This document shows positions 1 through 6,001 of a stretch of DNA of 8,540 nucleotides, piece by piece. The DNA lies in NCBI GenBank assembly GCA_937927845.1, contig CALFXE010000248.1:1-8540 (forward strand). Reading direction: 5' to 3'. Each line of letters opens with the position of its first letter. The stretch's first letter is position 1. The notes under the pieces were generated by a model. It saw only the letters and a list, made by a program, of their open reading frames with translations. It had not been told where the DNA came from and searched no databases. This DNA comes from an uncultured Paludibacter sp. GTDB lineage: Bacteria; Bacteroidota; Bacteroidia; Bacteroidales; Paludibacteraceae. The translations under genes and the position numbers were made by a program.

Positions 1-1026
1 ATATAGGTTATCAAGAAATTCAAGGAATAATTGTCGGAACTCTTTTCGACTATTCCTCTTACTGAAATAGTCGGTTATATCTTTGTCCTTTTTTTCTCCC
101 GAAAGTGGGAGTATAAGCCGTTTAACGCCATATTCGGATAATGCCTTTTCATGCTTCACCGCACTATCTATTCCTGTTTTGTCCGCATCATAGAGCAGTA
201 CGATATGTTTAAAGCGGAATGTCAGTTTATAGATGATCCCGGCAGGGATTGTCGAGGTTTCGCTATTAAAGCAGATAGCATGGAATCCATGAGCGGCAAG
301 TGTCATCACGTCTTTTTCTCCGCCGGTGATGAACAGCGTATCTCCTTTGGCTGGTAATTGTTCCAGTCCGAAACAGTAATTCTCCCCGATATTACCACCA
401 TACAAGAAACGGACTTCCGAAAACGGACGGTAAATCTTCACATATCGTTTACCCATATATCCGAAAACCGGCTCATTTTCCGATGAAGTATAGTAAAATG
501 GCTTATTGTCCTTATTTTCACTTCTGAACTCTTTTAGTGATACTGTTTTGTAGAGTTTGAGTATTTCGGGCGTAATACCTGATTGCATCCAAAAATCAAG
601 TTCTTTTTGAGTGAATTTTTGTTGAATGATATTATACGGTTTGTTTTTGGGCGGTTCCGGCGTAGGTTGTTGTTTGTCCGATGAAATCGGCTGCGGAGTA
701 TATGAGTAGTCTGAATCACTCAATCCTAACGCCATATCCCTGTTTATGGTTTTTAATATTTCTACAAAGTTAGCTCCGTTACCGCAATCCAAACCCTTCA
801 ATCTTCCAACGAAGAAAAAGCAATCGCCACTGTAATCATCATTGCCGAAATCCTTTATTTTATAAACACCATTGTGACGGTCAAAATATATATTGCATGA
901 CGCTTTTCGGTCTTCATACAAGGGGTTGAGGAAATTACGTCCTGTCTTCCATTGTACCGGGATATAGTGTTTGAATACGTCCAAACCGTTATTTGTCCGT
1001 CTTAATAGTTCGTCTTTGTTGAGCAT
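1..1026 (-). CDS. TOPRIM-domain primase-like protein of a mobile element (partial, C-terminus beyond left edge)
   Basis: The minus-strand frame starting with ATG at 1026 stays open for 342 codons to the left edge, so the C-terminus is missing. I translated it by hand and saw no frameshift. The likely role is primer synthesis or another replication function for the mobile element, in the cytoplasm. The TOPRIM signature is complete: TGGEKD around residues 234-239 holds the catalytic-type Glu237, LLYDAD around 277-282 holds the Asp280/Asp282 pair, and a later KDKDITDYF (about 313-321) matches the acidic motif common near the end of these domains. Residues 31-73 look like a DnaG/CHC2 zinc-ribbon fold (NP..EDRK.S...Y.....Y.IKDFG...SGD.F.F), but the usual Cys pair is replaced by KDFG, so zinc binding is doubtful. 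A Pro/Gln-rich linker lies at about 110-128. A stop codon sits six codons upstream of this ATG, and it is the only good start. The gene overlaps the end of the HTH gene by 38 nt in another frame. A helicase or polymerase part could follow outside the window. Confidence 0.85.
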   Translation of the reverse strand, partial: MLNKDELLRRTNNGLDVFKHYIPVQWKTGRNFLNPLYEDRKASCNIYFDRHNGVYKIKDFGNDDYSGDCFFFVGRLKGLDCGNGANFVEILKTINRDMALGLSDSDYSYTPQPISSDKQQPTPEPPKNKPYNIIQQKFTQKELDFWMQSGITPEILKLYKTVSLKEFRSENKDNKPFYYTSSENEPVFGYMGKRYVKIYRPFSEVRFLYGGNIGENYCFGLEQLPAKGDTLFITGGEKDVMTLAAHGFHAICFNSETSTIPAGIIYKLTFRFKHIVLLYDADKTGIDSAVKHEKALSEYGVKRLILPLSGEKKDKDITDYFSKRNSRKEFRQLFLEFLDNLY

Positions 1027-1348
1027 GGAGTTTATGATTATTTATAAGGTCATTCATACATTCGTCAGAACTGCGTATCTTCTTTTCATTGAGCATCCGT
1101 TTTATTTCAGCAATGGTATAATATGATTTGCCGGAGATAATAGAATAAGAAATCATCCGGTTACTGCGTAAACGTTGAAGTGTTCGCTCACTGATTTTGA
1201 GAAAGGTGCATACTTCGTAACTGTCCACCCACATTTCGTCCGGGTTGGTAGTGCCATTTTCCTGATGATCTATCACGAATTTTGCTATGGCATTAATTTT
1301 AGAAATTAATTCTTTGTATGCTTGTGACTCTATTGTAATGACATCCAT
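989..1348 (-). CDS. Helix-turn-helix protein, excisionase/HTH_17-like
   Basis: This is a 119-residue soluble protein with no signal peptide or membrane segment. Residues 40-86 resemble the MerR/excisionase-type HTH_17 fold widespread in Bacteroidetes mobile elements: W-V-D-S-Y-E-V-C-T-F-L-K-I-S-E-R-T-L-Q-R-L forms the helix-turn-helix, and the following R..R.I.YS.I..K.YY....I..ML forms the small wing and closing helix. The N-terminal 35 residues are predicted helical, and the C-terminal 30 are basic and probably flexible. Proteins of this kind act as excision accessory factors (recombination directionality factors) or as regulators; which applies here cannot be told from sequence. The gene heads the left-hand transcription unit and runs into the primase-like gene with a 38-nt overlap, suggesting coupled translation. 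No clear Shine-Dalgarno precedes the ATG, as is usual in Bacteroidetes. Confidence 0.85.
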   Translation of the reverse strand: MDVITIESQAYKELISKINAIAKFVIDHQENGTTNPDEMWVDSYEVCTFLKISERTLQRLRSNRMISYSIISGKSYYTIAEIKRMLNEKKIRSSDECMNDLINNHKLHAQQRRTIKTDK

Positions 1349-1365
1349 AATTGCTACTTATTGAA

Positions 1366-1411
1366 TTGCTGCAAAGTTCGGAAGTTGCAAAAACGTAGAA
1401 TGACAAGTTGC
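1366..1411 (-). promoter_or_regulatory. Possible promoter/operator region of the HTH gene
   Basis: Read on the minus strand, GAACTTTG (1379 to 1372) matches the Bacteroides -7 consensus TAnnTTTG at all but its first base and would place the transcription start a few tens of bases before the ATG at 1348. The matching -33 TTTG is not well placed: the nearest usable TTG is 24 bp away, longer than the usual spacing of about 20, so the call is weak. TTGC-containing motifs recur here, including TTGCTGCAA (1366-1374, a perfect palindrome around a central T) and TTGCAA (1385-1390), plus aagttgc at 1382-1388 and 1405-1411. These could be binding sites for the HTH protein itself. Confidence 0.3.
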
Positions 1412-1492
1412 TATAACTATTTTTTAATTTTATCCTAAACTATTAATAATCAGAGTATTTCAGCGTTTGTTCTCCAAGGGTGTAAAGTGTGA

Positions 1493-1610
1493 ATCTTTAT
1501 ACTGGGTATTTTGAGAAGAAAAAGGCATAAAAAAGCCCTGAAAAACTATATTTTTCAGGGTTAAAAATGAAAAAATTAGATAAGATAAACTTTATATTAT
1601 CTTTATACTG
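1493..1610. repeat. 12-bp direct repeat flanking the terminator
   Basis: The sequence atctttatactg occurs at 1493-1504 and again at 1599-1610, with 94 bp between the copies. The intervening segment contains the intrinsic terminator. The copies are AT-rich, so chance is possible; a paired regulatory site or the trace of a small insertion or duplication are alternatives. Confidence 0.45.
1529..1560 (-). terminator. Intrinsic terminator downstream of rteC
   Basis: On the minus strand, CCCTGAAAAA (1560-1551), a 5-nt loop (TATAG) and TTTTTCAGGG (1545-1536) form a perfect 10-bp stem, followed after one C by six T residues (1534-1529). The T tract is on the minus-strand side only, so the hairpin ends transcripts arriving from rteC and the efflux genes. 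It lies about 125 nt past the rteC stop codon, and it separates that operon from the HTH-primase unit. Confidence 0.85.
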
Positions 1611-1686
1611 ATGTTTTTTTAATTTTCTGATAATGAGAAGTGTTTAGTAGCCATTTCTATTATTTTTCTATTGACCACCTGATATT

Positions 1687-2535
1687 TTACCTGTTATCGT
1701 CATCATTCATTTTCTTGATAAGGTTATCTCTCAATGAATCAAGGTATAATGTCCGGCTGTCTTTCCGGTTTCGGATATTCAAATAAATGCGGTAAAACTC
1801 TCCGGCATCGGTATTAAAAACATTACAGAAATAATCTATCAATTCTTTAATATCAATATTTCCATAATCAATGCTTCCTTTTGCATATATAGCATAAATC
1901 AATTCGACAAGTTCTGTTTTAGTTCCTGTCCAAGTGTGTTTTATACGGGGAAATTTTGAATTATCCATTTCGTTTTCAGGATGCTTTTCAAGTTTTTTTA
2001 ATTCAGCATTGAGATAAATGCGGAGCATCTCATTAGCTAATATTTTAGAAACCTTGTAATCAAAACTGGTAGAAAAATTATTGTCTCTTTCAAAGTAGAA
2101 ACAATCGACATTCAACTCAATATCGGGCTCTACCCTAAGGAAATAATAACGATCAAGGTGAGTTTTCTCTGTCCTGTAATACTGGTAAAAATCTAAATTT
2201 TTATCAAAATAATCTTTTATTCTGTCTAATTCCTTTATAATATAATTTTTCTGTGCCGTATCACTTCCGGTCGGTCGCTTAGTTTCTATTTTATAAATCT
2301 CCGAAAAATAGATTAATTTACTGAAAAGTTGGGGTTTGTACTCTTTAAAAAAACATATTTCTTCCTCATCATTTTTGAACTTATAATCGTTCAGTTTCAT
2401 CTTTAGTTGTTGCATAATTCCTTTTAGCAACAGAACTGCTTTTTTAGCTTTCCTCAGAGATGGTTCTTCTACCAGCTCAATGGCTTCAAGTTGAACATTC
2501 ACTTTTTCGATTATAGTATTGACATGTTTATTCAT
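1687..2535 (-). CDS. rteC: RteC-family regulator of mobile-element excision
   Basis: This encodes a soluble protein of 282 residues from the ATG at 2535. The family fit is recognised from conserved blocks: NDEEEICFFKEYKPQLFSKL (about 55-74), KRPTG (86-90), DKNLDFYQYYR (111-121), THLDRYYFLR (125-134), DYKVSKILANEML (159-171) and the C-terminal RNRKDSRTLYLDSLRDNLIK (255-274). In CTnDOT, RteC is a DNA-binding activator of the excision gene operon, downstream of the tetracycline-responsive RteA/RteB system. Here no rteA or rteB is in view, and the gene follows the metal ATPase by 38 nt. A longer frame opens at a GTG (2571), but its extra residues MPCWGLYLKYSL look unlike the family start, so I prefer the ATG. 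The gene is much more AT-rich than the pump genes. The name is secure at family level; the regulatory target here is inferred. Confidence 0.88.
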   Translation of the reverse strand: MNKHVNTIIEKVNVQLEAIELVEEPSLRKAKKAVLLLKGIMQQLKMKLNDYKFKNDEEEICFFKEYKPQLFSKLIYFSEIYKIETKRPTGSDTAQKNYIIKELDRIKDYFDKNLDFYQYYRTEKTHLDRYYFLRVEPDIELNVDCFYFERDNNFSTSFDYKVSKILANEMLRIYLNAELKKLEKHPENEMDNSKFPRIKHTWTGTKTELVELIYAIYAKGSIDYGNIDIKELIDYFCNVFNTDAGEFYRIYLNIRNRKDSRTLYLDSLRDNLIKKMNDDDNR

Positions 2536-2564
2536 AAGGCTATATTTTAGGTACAAACCCCAAC
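2328..2564. repeat. 14-bp perfect inverted repeat across the 5' part of rteC
   Basis: The sequence gttggggtttgtac (2328-2341, inside rteC, over the codons for E65 to L70) is the exact reverse complement of gtacaaaccccaac (2551-2564, in the gap between the ATPase stop and the rteC ATG). On the rteC transcript the arms could pair as a 14-bp helix enclosing the start codon and the first 64 codons. A chance match of this length within a few hundred bases is unlikely, but no function is known. Confidence 0.7.
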
Positions 2565-2573
2565 AGGGCACAA

Positions 2574-4517
2574 TTAAAATTTCATTTTTAAAATCTTAAT
2601 AGCGTTCAATATTGCTAATAACGATACTCCAACATCAGCAAATACCGCTTCCCATAGGGTTGCAATACCTCCTGCACCCAGAATCAATACAATTAGTTTT
2701 ACACCAAAAGCCAGACTTATATTTTGTATAACAATCCGGCGTGTAGCTTTACCTATTGTTATAGCCGTTGCTATCCGGATCGGTTGGTCTGTCTGTATAA
2801 TGACATCTGCCGTTTCTATGGCAACGTCGCTACCCAGTCCACCCATCGCAATGCCTACATTGCTCATGGCAAGAACAGGAGCATCGTTTATCCCGTCACC
2901 CACAAAGGCAATGTTATTACCCGGCTCGGATTTCAACTGCTCTACATATTCCACTTTTCCTTCGGGTAGCAGATCACCATGCGCCTGCATGATATTCAAT
3001 TCCGTGGCAAGCTGTGAAACGATGGCCTGTTTATCTCCTGACAACATTACAATATTTTTGATACCCAACTCGTGTAAAGCATTCACGGCTGTGGCTGCAT
3101 CCTCTTTCGGAGCATCCGCTACCAGAATATATCCGGCATACGTACCATCGATTGCACATACGACAATCGTTTCGGGTATGGTAGCTAATTCCAGTGGAAA
3201 CTCTACGTTATTCTTTATCAGCAATTTCGGATTGCCTACCAGAACAACTTTACCATTGATAGAAGCCTGTAAGCCGTGGCCTGCGATTTCGTTGACAACA
3301 TCCGGCTTAATTACTTCGATATTCTGTTCTTTGGCATATTCTACAATGGCTTTCGCTATGGGATGCGTGCTTTGCGTTTCAATCGAAGCTATCAAGTTCA
3401 CAAGATCAGTTTCGAGCAAATGATTTGCCGGAATTATCTTTTGCACTTTGAAAACTCCCTGTGTCAGCGTTCCGGTCTTGTCCATCACCACCGTATTTAC
3501 TTTGGTGATAGCTTCCAGATAGTTACTTCCTTTAAATAGTATTCCGTTCCGGCTTGCCGCTCCGATACCACCAAAATAACCCAATGGAATGCTGATAACC
3601 AATGCACAAGGGCAGGATATAACAAGGAATACCAATCCACGATATACCCAATCGTACAGAACAAAGTTGAACGCCGGATTAATAGCAGAGTATACCAGTG
3701 GTGCCAACACGATAAGCGCAGCCAATGCCACCACTATCGGGGTATAAATGCGTGCAAACTTTCGGATGAACTGTTCTGCCGGAGCTTTTTTCTCGGTAGC
3801 ATTCTGCACAAGGTCGAGGATGCGTGCCAGAGCACTCATACCGAAAGACTTGGTAATCTTTATTCGCGAAACGCTGTCGGTAAGTATCATTCCGGCAAAT
3901 ACCTCTTCATTCCTGCGAATGGTTCGGGGAACGCTCTCGCCTGTCAGGGCAGAAGTATTGAACGATGCCGATTCATTCAGCATCACACCGTCCAGTGGTA
4001 CACGTTCTCCCACCTTAACTTCTACAATATCTCCCACATTTACACTTGCTGCCGATACGGTTTCTGTTTTATCCATCCTGATAACAGTAGCTGTTTCCGG
4101 ACGGACATCAAGCAGGGCGCTGATGCTCCGTTTGGCACGGTGTATTGCTGCTTCCTGAAAGAGTTCGCCTACGGCATAGAACAACATCACGGCAACGCCT
4201 TCGGGGTATTCTCCGATAAAGAACGCCCCGATGGTAGCTATGCTCATTAAAGTAAATTCGCTGAATACGTCTTTCTGCCGAATGGCTTCCCATGCCTCCT
4301 TCATTACTGGTAAGCCTACCGGAATGTAAGCGATGATATACCAAGCAAGTTGAATCCACTTATCAGCAAAGAACGATAGTCCGGAAGCGGAGAAGATAAT
4401 GCCTGCAATCAGCATCACAAAGGATATAGCTGTCCGGATGTAACTTCTTTTCTGCGAGGTTTCCATTTCCTGTTTGTTTTTGTCAACAACACAATTCCCA
4501 TCATTGCAATTTCCCAT
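2574..4517 (-). CDS. zntA: Heavy-metal P1B-type ATPase, Zn/Cd/Pb class
   Basis: A 647-residue inner membrane pump that uses ATP to move soft divalent metal ions from cytoplasm to periplasm. All core P-type motifs are present: TGES (192-195) in the actuator domain, CPC (302-304) in the metal-transport helix, DKTGT with phosphorylated Asp346, the P1B-specific HP pair (385-386) in the nucleotide domain, and GDGINDAP (540-547). The late membrane segments carry Lys607 and the ADVG motif with Asp628, the Lys and Asp typical of the ZntA (P1B-2) class, which argues for Zn2+, Cd2+ or Pb2+ rather than copper. There is no N-terminal HMA domain; a short MGNCNDGNC tail with two Cys residues (4 and 9) takes its place. 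The gene starts 2 nt after the small membrane protein stop and is followed by rteC. The symbol rests on motifs, and cadA would be an equivalent name. Confidence 0.93.
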   Translation of the reverse strand: MGNCNDGNCVVDKNKQEMETSQKRSYIRTAISFVMLIAGIIFSASGLSFFADKWIQLAWYIIAYIPVGLPVMKEAWEAIRQKDVFSEFTLMSIATIGAFFIGEYPEGVAVMLFYAVGELFQEAAIHRAKRSISALLDVRPETATVIRMDKTETVSAASVNVGDIVEVKVGERVPLDGVMLNESASFNTSALTGESVPRTIRRNEEVFAGMILTDSVSRIKITKSFGMSALARILDLVQNATEKKAPAEQFIRKFARIYTPIVVALAALIVLAPLVYSAINPAFNFVLYDWVYRGLVFLVISCPCALVISIPLGYFGGIGAASRNGILFKGSNYLEAITKVNTVVMDKTGTLTQGVFKVQKIIPANHLLETDLVNLIASIETQSTHPIAKAIVEYAKEQNIEVIKPDVVNEIAGHGLQASINGKVVLVGNPKLLIKNNVEFPLELATIPETIVVCAIDGTYAGYILVADAPKEDAATAVNALHELGIKNIVMLSGDKQAIVSQLATELNIMQAHGDLLPEGKVEYVEQLKSEPGNNIAFVGDGINDAPVLAMSNVGIAMGGLGSDVAIETADVIIQTDQPIRIATAITIGKATRRIVIQNISLAFGVKLIVLILGAGGIATLWEAVFADVGVSLLAILNAIKILKMKF

Positions 4518-4519
4518 AA

Positions 4520-4810
4520 CTATTTTGTTTTACGATTATATCTATACGGTTTACCTATATCCCCATTCAAAAACACAAACGAAGCAAGAGCGAAGAATAT
4601 TCCAGCTACTAACACTTCTTTGAGTGGCCAGTTGTGGTAAAAACAATGTGTATGCGTACAACGCGAAACATAATACCAGAATAAACAGCCTGCGGTAATG
4701 CCAAAGGCTGTACTGGCAAGTATTATCAGCGTTTTAGCCCGTGAACTCAGCTTCTTTTTCTTCGGCTGAGCCGGGGTCTTTTTTCTTTTCTTGTTTGCCT
4801 TCTTTTTCAT
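4520..4810 (-). CDS. Small Lys-rich two-helix membrane protein with a Cys/His loop
   Basis: I cannot assign a firm family; it loosely resembles small DUF6132-type membrane proteins of Bacteroidetes, which also have two hydrophobic helices around a Cys-containing loop. The 96 residues comprise a strongly basic tail (1-26, mostly Lys), a first membrane helix (about 27-48), a short loop, a second helix (about 65-82) and a basic C-terminus. By the positive-inside rule both ends are cytoplasmic and the loop is periplasmic. The loop reads RCTHTHCFYHNW, so Cys51, His53, His55, Cys56 and His59 form a plausible metal-binding cluster. The gene is tightly packed between the outer membrane channel gene (12 nt) and the ATPase gene (2 nt), so a role in metal handling is a reasonable inference. 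It is a real gene, judging by the operon fit and the amino acid pattern. Confidence 0.8.
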   Translation of the reverse strand: MKKKANKKRKKTPAQPKKKKLSSRAKTLIILASTAFGITAGCLFWYYVSRCTHTHCFYHNWPLKEVLVAGIFFALASFVFLNGDIGKPYRYNRKTK

Positions 4811-4822
4811 GGCGCATCACTA

Positions 4823-6001
4823 TTAAAGTTCAACGGCTGCAAGTTCGGCAAATGCCAACTGGTAATCTCTTTCGGCGGCGAGTGTCTGGTTCACGTTGTC
4901 GTAGTACAATCCCATTTCAACCATGTAATCGAGCAGGGATATTTCGCCTGCATCGAGGGCTTTTTTCAACAGTATGGTATTGTTTACGTTTGCCAATGAC
5001 CTGCGATACTTGTCGGCAGTTGTTTTCAGCCCCATTGCTTTGGAATACTGTATCTGAAGCTGGCTGTAAAACTGTTGCTTGGTATCGGCTTCCCGGCTTT
5101 GGGCAGCAGCTACGGCCGCCTTTGCCTGTTTCACCTGATTCTTATTCGACCATAGCGGTATGGAAATACCCAGCGAAACACCCTGATACCGTTGTCCGAC
5201 TACTTTTTCACTCATATATCCGGCGGTAAACTTGGGCAGGTTCATGGCTTTGCTCAAGGATACCTGCTTTTGGCTTACTTCGATTTCGTTGCGGACGTAT
5301 GACAGAACCGGGTTTTTATCTTCGGCCTGTACATACCAGTCGTTGAAGTTCAACGGAAGCTCACGGCTGCCATAGTCCGCCTCGTTAAATACGAGGTCGA
5401 TACCGCCGTTCAGGCGTTTCAACTGGGCAAGGAGTGCATCGCGCTCTACTTCCATGCGCGATATTTCTCCTTGAATGGTAGAAAGGTTCAGGTTTACTTT
5501 GTTGTACTCTAAGATGCTTACGTCGCCCCTGTCCATACGGTCTTTATAACCTTTGGCAATGGTCTGGGCGTGCTCTAACCTTAGATATAGTTCTTTGAGC
5601 AGGGAGTTGTAATACACCAGTTCGACACAATATTGTTTGGCTTCGAGCAATATGTTCATGCGGTCGGCTCTGTACTGCCATTCCACAAGGTTGTTTCTAC
5701 CATTAGCCAACCGGCTTTTCATTCCGGTGATGGTTGGTATGTCGAATGTCTGGGTGACACTAAAGTCGGTACGGTTGCCCACGTTTGAAGGGTTACCCCA
5801 CAGATAATTGAAGCCTACCTCCGGGTCATCAAGGAAGATGCCGGTTTTGTTTTGCAGCTTATCCGCTTCGGCTTGTTCGCGGAGGGCTTTGAGGGTTGTA
5901 TTGTTCTCTTCTATCGAAGACAATACAGGGTTGATGTTGTTCTGCGCATTGAGCGTTATGCCTGCGAAGAGTACCATCATGGTTATTATGATTGCTTTCA
6001 T
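4823..6001 (-). CDS. TolC/CzcC-family outer membrane efflux protein
   Basis: A 392-residue precursor with a typical signal peptide (MKAIIITMMVLFAGITLNAQ, cleavage likely after about residue 20). The rest is long amphipathic helices rich in Ala, Gln, Leu and Lys with two repeat halves, as in the OEP family (PF02321): the first half includes VTQTFDIPTITGMKSRLA (about 82-99) and the second LGISIPLWSNKNQVKQAKAA. This trimeric protein would form the outer membrane channel and periplasmic tunnel for the RND pump. Its length suits the CzcC branch, slightly shorter than E. coli TolC. Its ATG overlaps the stop of the pump gene as ATGA (5998-6001), so the two are translationally coupled. No Cys-lipidation motif is seen at the N-terminus. 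Confidence 0.9.
   Translation of the reverse strand: MKAIIITMMVLFAGITLNAQNNINPVLSSIEENNTTLKALREQAEADKLQNKTGIFLDDPEVGFNYLWGNPSNVGNRTDFSVTQTFDIPTITGMKSRLANGRNNLVEWQYRADRMNILLEAKQYCVELVYYNSLLKELYLRLEHAQTIAKGYKDRMDRGDVSILEYNKVNLNLSTIQGEISRMEVERDALLAQLKRLNGGIDLVFNEADYGSRELPLNFNDWYVQAEDKNPVLSYVRNEIEVSQKQVSLSKAMNLPKFTAGYMSEKVVGQRYQGVSLGISIPLWSNKNQVKQAKAAVAAAQSREADTKQQFYSQLQIQYSKAMGLKTTADKYRRSLANVNNTILLKKALDAGEISLLDYMVEMGLYYDNVNQTLAAERDYQLAFAELAAVEL

Larger units (their letters stand above)
1349..1686. other. 338-nt gene-free, AT-rich region between two transcription units
   Basis: I see no convincing coding sequence on either strand. The left part (1349-1411) should hold the promoter and any operators of the HTH gene and carries repeated TTGC motifs. 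The middle holds a strong intrinsic terminator (1529-1560) for transcription arriving from rteC. A 12-bp direct repeat (atctttatactg, 1493-1504 and 1599-1610) brackets the terminator. The stretch 1611-1686, the immediate 3' region of rteC, has no recognisable structure. Confidence 0.7.

Noticed and set aside
534..719. Minus-strand 61-codon frame
   Set aside because: It lies in another frame inside the TOPRIM gene, whose motifs fix the true frame.
1580..1605. AGATAA...TTATCT hairpin as a second terminator
   Set aside because: The stem is short and purely AT-rich, with no G+C core and no following T tract on the minus strand.
2536..2571. GTG start extending rteC by 12 codons
   Set aside because: The ATG at 2535 is a better codon, the extra residues do not look like the family N-terminus, and the extension only fills the gap to the ATPase stop.
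2536..2640. A separate Bacteroides-type promoter just before rteC
   Set aside because: I found no TAnnTTTG with a properly spaced TTTG; the GGTTTGTAC there does not fit, so read-through from the ATPase is more likely.
2800..3423. Plus-strand open frame of 207 codons
   Set aside because: It is antisense to the ATPase catalytic region with its intact motifs; the Ser/Pro-rich product is typical of a shadow frame.
4741..5229. Plus-strand open frame of 162 codons
   Set aside because: It lies antisense to the small membrane protein and outer membrane channel genes, both of which have clear family or operon support; its product has no recognisable pattern.
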